Below are positions 9,498 to 18,134 of a DNA stretch of 64,000 nucleotides, piece after piece. The notes beneath the pieces were generated by a model, which did no database searches, was not told where the DNA came from, and was given only the letters and a program-made list of their open reading frames with translations. Position 1 is the stretch's first letter. Each line of letters opens with the position of its first letter. The position numbers and the translations under genes are program-made. The stretch lies in contig CP088295.1 of NCBI GenBank assembly GCA_024666565.1, positions 1,860,001 to 1,924,000 of the forward strand, read 5' to 3'. This DNA is from Svornostia abyssi. Lineage in GTDB: Bacteria; Actinomycetota; Thermoleophilia; Solirubrobacterales; Solirubrobacteraceae.

Positions 9498-10447
9498 GCC
9501 TGCGCGGCGCCTTCGACGCCGTCGTCACCCATCACCGCGCGACGTATGCGTCGGGGGTGGCACGGTTCAACGAGATCCTGGCCGAGCGGCTCGGGATCGC
9601 GTTCCTCGCGCTCGACGACCCTGCGCTCGCGGCGGTGCATCGGCCTCTGCTCTCGTTCAAGGCGTCCGAGCTGCAGCCCGCCGATCGCGCGCGCGTCCAG
9701 GCGCTGCTGCTGCGGGACGACCTCGTTCCCGACGCGTACCTCCACAACTGGACCGGCAGCGAGCTCGAACACGACCTCATCGCGCGCTGCGAACGTGTCT
9801 GGTGCGGCAACCTCGAGGTTCGCGCAGGCGTGGCTCCGTTGCACGGCGACTGCCGCGACGCGTTCACCCCGGGGCTCATCCTCGACCAGCGGGAGTTCGC
9901 CCCGTGTGAGGTCACCGTGTTCTCCTTCGGGATGGCGCACAAGCTGCAGACCGAGCAGTTCCTGCGTCTGCGCGGGCTGCTGGAGGCGTCGGGGCGCAGC
10001 TACGCCGTCCACGTCTCGTCCGCGACCCATGCGACCGCGAACCTGCGCGACGACGAGGCGGTGTTCGAGGAGATGCGTGATCTGTTCCCGTCGCGGCTCT
10101 TCTTCCTCGGCCACCTGTCGGATGTCGCGATCTTCAACGCCGTGCGTGACGCGACGTTCTTCGCCTCGTTCTTTCCGGGCGGCGTTCGCGCCAACAACAC
10201 GTCGGTGGCCGCCGCGATGGAACAGGGCGCCGTGGTCATCACGAACCTCGACCACCATTCGCCGCCCGAGTACGTGCACGGGGTCAATCTCCTGGACATC
10301 ACCCGGCTCGACACCCTGCCGACCGACCGCACGACGCTGCGGCGGATCGGCGTCGCCGCCGCGGAGACCGCCGAGCAGCGCAGCTGGGACACGCTCGTGG
10401 CCTCGATGACCCGTCCGCCCGTCCGGGATAGATTGCGCGGCGGATGA
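9494..10447 (+). CDS. Uncharacterised GT-B-like protein of the glycan operon
   Basis: A 317-residue soluble protein I cannot assign to a named family. The C-terminal half reads like a GT-B donor domain: LGHLSDVAIFNAVRDATFFA and then NNTSVAAAMEQGAVVITNLD, where glycosyltransferases place an asset-protecting loop and a conserved Glu or Gln. The N-terminal part contains FNEILAERLGIAFLALDDP and a conserved-looking HNWTGSELEHDLIARCERVW. No signal peptide or membrane segment. It is coupled on both sides by ATGA overlaps to the nucleotidyltransferase and a methyltransferase. It may be the transferase for the sugar activated by its upstream neighbour. Confidence 0.6.
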   Translation: MSLRGAFDAVVTHHRATYASGVARFNEILAERLGIAFLALDDPALAAVHRPLLSFKASELQPADRARVQALLLRDDLVPDAYLHNWTGSELEHDLIARCERVWCGNLEVRAGVAPLHGDCRDAFTPGLILDQREFAPCEVTVFSFGMAHKLQTEQFLRLRGLLEASGRSYAVHVSSATHATANLRDDEAVFEEMRDLFPSRLFFLGHLSDVAIFNAVRDATFFASFFPGGVRANNTSVAAAMEQGAVVITNLDHHSPPEYVHGVNLLDITRLDTLPTDRTTLRRIGVAAAETAEQRSWDTLVASMTRPPVRDRLRGG

Positions 10448-11154
10448 GCGAGACGCCCAGCACCTCCGGCGAGGTCATCGCCGAGTACTTCCTCGACGCC
10501 GTTGAGGCCTTCGAGGACCTCGTCTTCGCCCAGCGCGAGACGCCGCCGGAGCACTACGACGAGGAGTACTTCGCGGACGGGTGGCGCGACGGCGGCAACC
10601 GCTACGAGCTGGAGACGCGCCGGCGCATCGAGGCGCGCAATCCGCAGCTCATCCAGGAGGTGTTCTCCCCGCAGCGCGTGCTCGACGTCGGGTGCGGCCC
10701 GGGCTTCCTCATGCTCTTCCTCCAGGAGCTCGGGATCGACGTGCACGGGGTCGACTACGCACAGGCCAGCGTCATGCTCGCGCCGCCGCAGGTGCGCGAT
10801 CGCATCACGATCGGGGAGACCTCGGCGGTCGATGCGCCGGCGCGGAGTTTCGATCTCGTCATCTGCCGTGAAGTGATGGAGCACCTCACCGTGCTGCAGG
10901 TCCGCGAGACGGTGCGCCAGCTGTGCGAGGCCAGCTCGCGCTTCGTGTACGTCACCACGCGCTTTCATCCGGACCCGGCCACGCTGCTCGACGTCACGAC
11001 GCAGTTCGACGTGGACCCCACGCACATCACGCTCATGTCGAAGGATCTCCTGCGGGTGCTGTTCGTCCTGGAAGGGTTCCGGCGGCGTGCCGATCTCGAA
11101 GCGCAGATGGACTGGGCCGGCAAGCGCCGCGTCCTCGTCTACGAGCGGGCCTGA
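10444..11154 (+). CDS. Class I SAM-dependent methyltransferase
   Basis: A 236-residue methyltransferase. Motif I is RVLDVGCGPGFLMLFLQELG, followed by an acidic ribose ligand in VHGVDYAQ, and the motif-IV region FDLVICREVMEHL. There is no catalytic metal site suggestive of catechol chemistry. In a glycan operon it most likely O-methylates a sugar. It overlaps the upstream stop by four bases and is followed after 12 bases by the next gene. Confidence 0.87.
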   Translation: MSETPSTSGEVIAEYFLDAVEAFEDLVFAQRETPPEHYDEEYFADGWRDGGNRYELETRRRIEARNPQLIQEVFSPQRVLDVGCGPGFLMLFLQELGIDVHGVDYAQASVMLAPPQVRDRITIGETSAVDAPARSFDLVICREVMEHLTVLQVRETVRQLCEASSRFVYVTTRFHPDPATLLDVTTQFDVDPTHITLMSKDLLRVLFVLEGFRRRADLEAQMDWAGKRRVLVYERA

Positions 11155-11166
11155 CCAGGCTGCGGC

Positions 11167-12588
11167 GTGCGCGTCCTGTTCCTCATGGGTCACCCCGGCT
11201 ACGCGCGCAATCTCGGGTCGACAATCCAGGCGCTGGCGGCGCGCGGACATGACGTCGTCATCGGGCTGGATCGCGGCGACCGCGAGGGCAACCCCGCAGC
11301 GGCGGCGGCGCTCGCGGCGGTGACGGCCCGCCACCCGGAGCTCCGCGTCGCCGTGACCCTGCCGCCTCCCCGCCGCGCCCATCCCGCCCGTGCGGTGCGG
11401 CTCCTGCTCGACCAGCTGCACCAACTCGACTGCGCACCGCCTGGGGCGACGACCTCCCTGCGTGCGGCAGCGCTCCTGCCCGCGCCCGTCCGCCCGCTGC
11501 TGCGGGTCCTCACCGCGGTGGGACCGCAACGACGCCGCAGGCTGCGACGCCCGTTGCGCGCGCTCGCCCGCGCCCTGTCGACCTCCGACATCGGCCCGTT
11601 CCTCGAGGAGATCGCGCCGGACGTCGTCGTGGTGACGCCGCTCGTCGATCTCGCGTCACCGCAGCCCGACGACGTGCTCGCGGCCCGTGCACGAGGCATC
11701 CCGGCGGCGCTGCTCGTCCACAGCTGGGACAACCTCACGACGAAGGGCATGGTCCACGGCGATCCCGACCTCGTGCTCGTGTGGAACGTGCCGCAGGCCC
11801 ACGAGGCGACGGAGTTCCATGACATCGAGCCGGCCCGTGTGACGGTGACGGGCGCTCCGGGCTGGGACGAGTGGTTCGATGCGCCCGCGCCCGATCGCAC
11901 CGCGTGCTGTGCGCGCCTGGGCCTCGACCCCGCGCAGGCGCTGCTGACGTACGTCTGCTCCTCGCCGTTCGTCGCGCCGGACGAGGCGGAGGCGGTCGCC
12001 CGGTGGGTCGATGCGGTACGGAGCGCGAGCGACCCGCGGGTACGCGACGCGGGGCTCGTCGTGCGCGGTCACCCCGCGCGCCCGCTCGGCGCGGCGGGCG
12101 TCACCCTCGCCCGCCGGCACGGCGTGGTGGTGATCGATCCCGCCGACACTCAGGATGAGCCCGAGGACTACTTCGCGCTGCTCGCCTGCTCGGACGCCGT
12201 CGTCGGGGTGAACACGAGCGCGATGCTCGAGGCGGCGATCGCCGGCACCCCGGTGCTGACGCTGCTCGACGCCGCGTGTGCGGCCGGCCAGGAGCGCACG
12301 CGGCACTTCCACCACCTGCTCGGTGACCCGCCCGGCACCGGGCTCGTGCGGGTGGGGCACTCGGTGGCCGAGCACGTCGCGCAGCTCGGCGAGGAGCTTG
12401 CGGGAACGGGCAGGGGCGAGCAGCGCTCGCAGCGTTTCGTCGCGTCGTTCATCCGCCCGTTCGGTGCGGACACGGCCGCGACGCACCTCGTCGTTGATGC
12501 CATCGAGCGCCTCGCGTCGCCGGAGGCGGCGGCCGCCGGCCCGGCCTCCGCTCCCGTGCGGGCGCCGTCGATCGGGGGCGTTCGCTGA
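11167..12588 (+). CDS. GT-B-fold protein with SWDNLTxKG motif
   Basis: Probable glycosyl- or glycerophosphotransferase-like protein, 473 residues, family not named by me. The N-terminus VLFLMGHPGYARNLGSTIQA is a GT-B opening. SWDNLTTKG lies near residue 186, then VTVTGAPGWDEWFDAP, RGHPARPLG and a donor-site-like VVGVNTSAMLEAAIAGTPVL. Clearly paralogous to the N-terminal half of the gene at 13748: SWDNLTNKG, VVLTGTPRFDQWFA and VVGLNTTAQIEAAIAGKSVF align in order. Start GTG. It overlaps the next gene as TGATG. It may act with the next gene product, because the two families are fused two genes downstream. Confidence 0.7.
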   Translation: MRVLFLMGHPGYARNLGSTIQALAARGHDVVIGLDRGDREGNPAAAAALAAVTARHPELRVAVTLPPPRRAHPARAVRLLLDQLHQLDCAPPGATTSLRAAALLPAPVRPLLRVLTAVGPQRRRRLRRPLRALARALSTSDIGPFLEEIAPDVVVVTPLVDLASPQPDDVLAARARGIPAALLVHSWDNLTTKGMVHGDPDLVLVWNVPQAHEATEFHDIEPARVTVTGAPGWDEWFDAPAPDRTACCARLGLDPAQALLTYVCSSPFVAPDEAEAVARWVDAVRSASDPRVRDAGLVVRGHPARPLGAAGVTLARRHGVVVIDPADTQDEPEDYFALLACSDAVVGVNTSAMLEAAIAGTPVLTLLDAACAAGQERTRHFHHLLGDPPGTGLVRVGHSVAEHVAQLGEELAGTGRGEQRSQRFVASFIRPFGADTAATHLVVDAIERLASPEAAAAGPASAPVRAPSIGGVR

Positions 12589-13751
12589 TGGCGCGCCGCA
12601 AGACGCTCCGGCGCTGGTCGCGCCGCTCCCGCCGCCAGCTCAAGCGTGCTCGCAAGACGGGATCCGACGCCCTGCGCCGCACGCCGTTCGACGACGTCAC
12701 CCGCACGAAGGTGCTCCCGCGGGTCCGCGCCGCGCGCGATCGCGTGCGCCCGCCGGGGGTGGCGGAGGCCAAGACGCGCGCCACGATCGAGGAGGAGATC
12801 GAGGCTGCCCTCGCGGGCGACGGGCCCGTGGTCGTCGGCCCCTGGCAGGCGGAGCTCGGGTTCGAGGTTCTCTACTGGATCCCGTTCCTCACCTGGTGCC
12901 AGGAACGCTTCGAGATCCCGCGTGAACGGCTCATCGCGGTGTCCCGCGGCGGATGTGAGGCCTGGTACGGCGGTGTCGCCGCCGAATACCGCGACCTGCT
13001 CACTGCGTGGTCGCCCGACGACATGCGCCGCCATCTCGAGGAGCGGTGGGCCGAAGTCGGCAACCAGAAGCAGGTGGAGTTCGACCGCTTCGACCGCGCG
13101 GCGCTTGCCGCGGTCGGCCTGCCCTCGCGCGACGACCGCGGGGTGATGCCCCCCTCGCTGATGTTCCGGCTCTTCATGCGCGTGTGGCGGGAACGGCGCC
13201 CGACGGCCTCGGTGCTCCAGCGGTCGCGGCACACCCGCTTCGGGGTGCCGGACATGCCGGAGCTGCAGGCGCGGCTGCCCGAGCGGTACACCGCGGTGAA
13301 GTTCTACTTCCGGCCGTCGTTCCCGGACACCCCCGCGAACCGCCGGGCCGCACACGAGCTCGTCGAGCGGCTGGCGGATCGCGCACCGGTCGTCCTGCTG
13401 AACACGGGCCACCAGTTCGACGACCATGCGGAGATGCCGCTGGCCGATCTCGTCGCGTCCGGCGCGGCGATGCCCATGCTCGACGGGATCGCGCCCGACC
13501 GCAACCTCGCGGCGCAGGCCGCCATCATCGCGGGGGCGGACGCGTTCTTCGGCACGTACGGAGGCCTCTCGTACCTCGCCCCGGCCTACGGTGTGCCCTC
13601 CTTCGCGATGCACTCGGCTCCGGACCAGTTCCTTCGCTCGCACCTCGACGTCGCGAGGGCGGCGGCCGCCCGCACGGGTGGCTCACTGGCCCTCATCGAC
13701 GCACGGAGCTCGGCCCTGCTCAAGTCGGCGGCCTCTGGAGTGGCGCCATGA
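12588..13751 (+). CDS. Uncharacterised FGPW-type glycan protein
   Basis: 387 residues, no family recognised. A very basic N-terminus (many Arg/Lys in residues 2-30) precedes the first conserved block PVVVGPWQAELGFEVLYWIP near 84. The C-terminal half has DHAEMPLADLVASGAAM and FFGTYGGLSYLAPAYGVPSF, resembling the sugar-nucleotide half of fucosyltransferase-like GT-B folds. No signal peptide or clear transmembrane segment. The block GPWxxxxxxExLxWIP recurs in the C-terminal half of the next gene. Inference: a glycosyltransferase or an accessory of the GT-B-like protein just upstream. Confidence 0.6.
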   Translation: MARRKTLRRWSRRSRRQLKRARKTGSDALRRTPFDDVTRTKVLPRVRAARDRVRPPGVAEAKTRATIEEEIEAALAGDGPVVVGPWQAELGFEVLYWIPFLTWCQERFEIPRERLIAVSRGGCEAWYGGVAAEYRDLLTAWSPDDMRRHLEERWAEVGNQKQVEFDRFDRAALAAVGLPSRDDRGVMPPSLMFRLFMRVWRERRPTASVLQRSRHTRFGVPDMPELQARLPERYTAVKFYFRPSFPDTPANRRAAHELVERLADRAPVVLLNTGHQFDDHAEMPLADLVASGAAMPMLDGIAPDRNLAAQAAIIAGADAFFGTYGGLSYLAPAYGVPSFAMHSAPDQFLRSHLDVARAAAARTGGSLALIDARSSALLKSAASGVAP

Positions 13752-16083
13752 CGGACACGCCACTGCGGCTGCTCCTGGTGTTCCGGCATCCCGGCTATCT
13801 GCGTAACTGCGAGGACGCTGTGCGTGAGCTCCTCGACCGCGGCCATCACGTCCGGCTCGCCTTCCAGTCGTCGAAGAAGCGCTGGGCGCTCGAGCAGACG
13901 CGTGCGCTCGCCGACGGGTACCCGAACTTCAGCCTCGCGGTGGCGCCGAAGCCCTCGCGCAGCGGCACCACGAACGTGGCGGCCGCGCTCTACGACGTCG
14001 CCGACCACGCGCGCTACCTCCATCCGCGGTACGCGGAGGCCCCTGGGCTGCGGGAGCGCGCCGACCGCCGGGTGCTCGGAGGGCGCCGGACGACCGGGCC
14101 CGTGCCGGCCGCCTTCCTCACCACGTATGTCCGCGCGGTCCGGCGGGTGGTGAACGCGGGTTACTCGGAGCGCGTGCAGCGTGGCGCCCTCAGGCTCGCC
14201 GACCGCGTTCCGGCGGACGACCGGGTGCTGACCTGGATGCGCGACCTGCGCCCAGACGCCGTCTTCGTCTCCCCCCACGTCACGCTCGGCACCCGCGAGG
14301 CGGAGTACCTGCGCGCGGCGCGGGCGCTCGGCGTGCCGACGGGCGTGCTCGTGGCGAGCTGGGACAACCTCACGAACAAGGGCCTGATCAAGCATCCGGT
14401 CGACCGCGTCGTCGTGTGGAACGACATCCAGCGCCGCGAGGCGGTGGAGCTGCACGGCGTGCCGGCCGAGCGCGTCGTCCTGACGGGCACGCCGCGGTTC
14501 GACCAGTGGTTTGCGGCGTCACCGTCCATGGATCAGGCGGCGTTCTGCCGGCAGGTCGGGCTCGATCCCGACCGGCCGTTCATCGTCTACCTGGGCTCGT
14601 CCGGGTTCATCGCTCCTGAGGAGGTGCCGTTCGTCGAGGAGATCATCGGTGCGCTGCGGGCCAGTGACGGGCCGCTCCGCGACGCCGGGGTGCTCGTTCG
14701 GCCGCATCCGCAGAACGCCATCCAGTGGGATGAGGCGGACCTCTCACGGTTCGGCAATGCGGTCGTCTGGCCCCGGGGCGGCGAGCGGCCGATCGGTCAG
14801 CGCGCCGCCGCGGCGTTCTGGGACACGCTCGTGCACGGCCAGGCCGTCGTCGGGCTCAACACGACGGCGCAGATCGAGGCGGCCATCGCCGGGAAGTCCG
14901 TGTTCACGGTGGTCGACCCGCGGTTCGAGCAGGACACGACGCTGCACTTCCGGTATCTCATGGCGGACGAGGGTGGCTTCGTTCACCGGGCGAGCAGCGT
15001 GGACGCGCTGGTCGCGGAGCTGCACGAGCTGGCGGAGGGCGACACGGCCGCCCGGGAGGCGCAGACGCGCGACTTCGTCCGGCGCTTCGTGCGCCCCCAC
15101 GGCCTCGACCAGTCCGCCACGGCGCTGCTCGTCGAGGAGATCGAACAGACGGCGCGCAGCAACGGGGGGCGGTCCATCGTGCCACCGCCGGCGCCCGCCG
15201 GACGTTGGCTGGAGGTTCTCTCCGCCGTGTCCGTGGCGCACCCCGAGGACAAGCTGCGCAAGAAGACGGATCGGCTGCGCCGGCGCACCCGCAAGGGCTG
15301 GCGGCGCAACGTCGAGCGGGTCACCCGCCGCGGCGTGGCGCCCCCGGCGCCGCAGGAGGCTGCGGTGCAGGCGGCCGGGGCGAAGCCCGAGCCCGAGCCC
15401 GTCAGCGTGGCCGAGGCCGACGCGCTGGTGTTCGGCCCGTGGCGAGGGGACGTCGCAGGCGAACTGCTGTGCTGGATCCCGTGGGTGCGCGCCCAGCTGC
15501 AGCGCGTCCCCGACTCCACCTTCGTGACGGTGCTGAGCCACGCGGCTGACCCGCGGTGGTACGACACGATGCCGGTGGCGGTCCGGGTCGTCGACGGCGA
15601 ACATGGCGCGGCGCACGCGGTCGCCGAGCTCGACGGCCCCGGCGTGCGGGTGGTCGATGACGACGAGGCGCGTGAGGCGTACGAGCTGTTCCTCCGCTCA
15701 AAAGGCGCCATCCGCGGGCTCATCGAGTGGGGCACCCACCGGCGGCTGGTCCGCGAGAGCCGGCTGCCCGAGAAGACCATCGGGGTCGTGCAGGTCGAGC
15801 CGGAGGTCTCGCTCGCCCGGCGAGGCGGTCGAGGTGACCAGCCCGGCTTCTCGAGGCCGAGGTCGCGGTGACGGAGCGCATCGAGCATGCCGCGCTCGCC
15901 GCGATGCTCGGCACGGACGTCGTGCTCGTCACGGACGACGTCGACGGGACGCTGGCGCGACAGATCGAAGTGCTCGACCGCATCGCGTTCTCGCTGGGCG
16001 TGGACGCCGTACCGGTGGACCGCGCCGCGCTCGGGCTGCTCGCCAGGCTCACGGCGCCGCAGGCGACCTCGTCGGGCGCATGA
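13748..16083 (+). CDS. Fusion of SWDNLT GT-B-like and FGPW modules (two apparent frameshifts)
   Basis: Residues 1 to about 470 are a paralogue of the 473-residue protein at 11167 (SWDNLTNKG near 204). A basic Arg/Lys-rich linker follows. The FGPW module begins near 561 with FGPWRGDVAGELLCWIPW, a paralogue of the protein at 12588. The frame breaks twice, at GCCCGGC 15815-15821 and 15841-15847. Dropping one C at each gives EPEVSLAGEAVEVTSRLLEA and continues to LARLTAPQATSSGA, about 777 residues. Uncorrected, the protein stops at 15871 and a 71-residue GTG-start reading (15868-16083) would follow. The stop overlaps the permease start as ATGA. Confidence 0.7.
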
Positions 16084-16943
16084 GCGCGCACACCGGCGAG
16101 CGCGCTGCCGTGCTCGTCTCGGGACCCCGTCCAGATCCCGCGAGCGTCGCGATGGTGAAGACCTGGCAGCAGCGCCGGCTGATCCCGTACGTGGCCCGCC
16201 GCTGCAACCAGAAGCGGTACCTGCGCACGTGGCTCGGGCGCTCCTGGCTCGTGCTTCGGCCGGGTCTGCCACTCGTCTCGCAGCTCTTCGTGTTCGCCGG
16301 CGTCGTCAAGTTCCAGACGGGCGCGACGCCGTACGCGATCGTGCTGCTCCTCGGGTTCGCCGTCTGGATGCTCCTGTCGGAGTCCGCCTACTGGGGCGCG
16401 CGGTCGCTGGAACTCAACCGCCGGACGTTGCGCGCCCTCCGTGTGCCGACGCTGCTCCTGGGCCTCGGCGCGGCGGGGCCGGCGCTCGTCGACACCGCGA
16501 TCGGGCTCGGGTTCCTCGCCATCGCCCTGCTCGTCTACCTCGTCAGCGACGGGCAGTTCTTCCTTGCGCTCGGCCCTGAGACCCTGCTCGCACCGGTCGG
16601 CGCCGCGCTGCTGCTCATGCTCGGGATGGGCATCGGTCTCGCGCTCGCGGTGCCCGGCTCACTCGCGCGCGACGTGCGGTTCGGGCTCCGGGTCGCGCTC
16701 GGGGCGTGGTACCTGCTCACCCCGATCGTGTACCCGATCAGCGCGGTGCCCGACGGGCTGCGGCAGGTCGTCGAGTGCAACCCCGCGACGGGGGCGGTGG
16801 GGCTCGTCATGCATGGGCTGGTGGGGCAGCCGATGCCGAGCACCCTCTCGCTGGCGTCCTCGGCGATCTTCGGGGTGGGCGTGCTGGCGGGAGGGGTCTG
16901 GCTCATCGCCCGACTCGAGCCGCGCGCGCTGGACCACGTCTAG
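16080..16943 (+). CDS. ABC-2 type polysaccharide export permease (Wzm-like)
   Basis: Membrane subunit of an ABC exporter moving undecaprenyl-linked or capsular glycan across the inner membrane. 287 residues. An N-terminal cytoplasmic amphipathic region (RRCNQKRYLRTWLGRSWLVL) precedes about six hydrophobic segments. The C-terminal signature IVYPISAVPDGLRQVVECNP is typical of ABC-2 glycan permeases. Last gene of the plus-strand operon, converging on the ATPase gene with 2 bases between stops. Its expected partner is that ATPase, which is degenerate (see 16946). Confidence 0.88.
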   Translation: MSAHTGERAAVLVSGPRPDPASVAMVKTWQQRRLIPYVARRCNQKRYLRTWLGRSWLVLRPGLPLVSQLFVFAGVVKFQTGATPYAIVLLLGFAVWMLLSESAYWGARSLELNRRTLRALRVPTLLLGLGAAGPALVDTAIGLGFLAIALLVYLVSDGQFFLALGPETLLAPVGAALLLMLGMGIGLALAVPGSLARDVRFGLRVALGAWYLLTPIVYPISAVPDGLRQVVECNPATGAVGLVMHGLVGQPMPSTLSLASSAIFGVGVLAGGVWLIARLEPRALDHV

Positions 16944-16945
16944 CG

Positions 16946-18127
16946 TCAGGACCAGCGCGGGGACGGTCGCACAGGCTCTTCGCCGGCCGGCGTGTCAAGG
17001 GAGATCGGCAGCGCGTCCGGCCAGAGCACGGTGTGCAGATCGCTGCCGGCGGTGGCGAGGAGCCCGATGCGGACGAGGTGGTCACCGGCGACGAGGGCGC
17101 CGTGCGGAAGGTGCAGGGTCGCCGTCTCCCGGTCGCCCGCGGACACCTCGCTGTGCTGGAAGGCGAACCGCTGGGCTGGGCCCGCGCCAGGCAGCACGGA
17201 CACCCGCACCATGACCGATTCGAGCGGCTCGCGGGCCATGTACGACAGCGTGATGCGGGTGCCGTCCGTGTGGGCACTCGCGCGAACGTCCTCGATCGCC
17301 ACAAGGTCGCTCTCGGCGGCGAACTTGGCGCGCGCCACCGTGCGTTCCGCCGCCGCGTCCGTCTCTGCCGCCGCCTCCGGCTCCTCCCACGCACACAGGC
17401 GCCCGGCGTTGAGCAGCGCAATGCCCGAGCAGATCGGCGGGAGCCGCTCGACGCGTCGCGCGGTGAACACGGCGCACGCCCCATCGGCCAGCCGCTCTGC
17501 GAGGACACCGTCGAGCGCGTCGCGCACGTCGGGGCTCGCGATCTTCATGGCAGGGTCGAAGAGGTGCAGCCCGACGCGGAGCTGCAGCAGCGCCGCCTCC
17601 ACGATCGCGAGCTGGTCGACGCGATCGAGTGCGCCCCAGCGGGTTGCGCCCGTACGCTGGACCCCCGCGAGCTCGAGTGTCGTGTCAGCCGCGGGCGCGG
17701 GCGAGACCCCGATGAGGACGGCGAGCAGCCGCAGGTTCGCGTCGATGGTGTGGTCCGGCTCGAGGTGCCGCACGAGGCCGGCGGCCGGCGGGGCGACGGG
17801 CCCTCTGACGGCAATGGTGCCGGCCGTCGGCCGCAGGGTCCCGGCGAGGAGGCGGATGAGCGTCGTCTTGCCGGCGCCCTGCGCGCCCACGATGCCGAGC
17901 GCCGCTCCTCGCGGCAGCGTGAGCTGGACGTCCGTGAGGATGTCCTCAGGCGCCGGCGCGGTCTCCACCTCGTCGTCCTCGGCATCCAGGTCGACGATGT
18001 CGTCGTCCAGCTCGTCCACCGACGGCCCACCTGCGAACGGCGAGAACGGCGCGGGCCGCGGGTAGCGCTTCGTCACGCCGATGAGGGCCAGGCCGGTGTC
18101 GTGCGGCAGGGGCGTCTCACCGGCCAT
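16946..18127 (-). CDS. Degenerate Wzt-like ABC ATPase with C-terminal beta-sandwich domain
   Basis: 393 residues from ATG at 18127. A Walker A motif is intact (IVGAQGAGKTTLIRLLAG). The expected LSGGQ signature is replaced by the region RWGALDRVDQLAIVEAA. The Walker B position reads LHLFDPAM, with Pro where the catalytic Glu should be, and the switch His is replaced in FTARR. It should bind but hydrolyse ATP poorly. An unusual acidic insert (DELDDDIVDLDAEDDE) precedes the Walker A motif. The C-terminal third (about 300-385) looks like a Wzt-type carbohydrate-recognition beta-sandwich. It is the last gene of the minus operon and the obvious partner of the permease at 16080. Confidence 0.75.
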   Translation of the reverse strand: MAGETPLPHDTGLALIGVTKRYPRPAPFSPFAGGPSVDELDDDIVDLDAEDDEVETAPAPEDILTDVQLTLPRGAALGIVGAQGAGKTTLIRLLAGTLRPTAGTIAVRGPVAPPAAGLVRHLEPDHTIDANLRLLAVLIGVSPAPAADTTLELAGVQRTGATRWGALDRVDQLAIVEAALLQLRVGLHLFDPAMKIASPDVRDALDGVLAERLADGACAVFTARRVERLPPICSGIALLNAGRLCAWEEPEAAAETDAAAERTVARAKFAAESDLVAIEDVRASAHTDGTRITLSYMAREPLESVMVRVSVLPGAGPAQRFAFQHSEVSAGDRETATLHLPHGALVAGDHLVRIGLLATAGSDLHTVLWPDALPISLDTPAGEEPVRPSPRWS

Positions 18128-18134
18128 GGCGAGA

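Noticed and set aside
15868..16083. Separate 71-aa gene starting GTG with a GTGA overlap
   Set aside because: Removing one C at each of two upstream GCCCGGC heptamers joins it smoothly to the preceding gene. The same correction works in six other genes. The independent-gene reading remains possible but is less likely.
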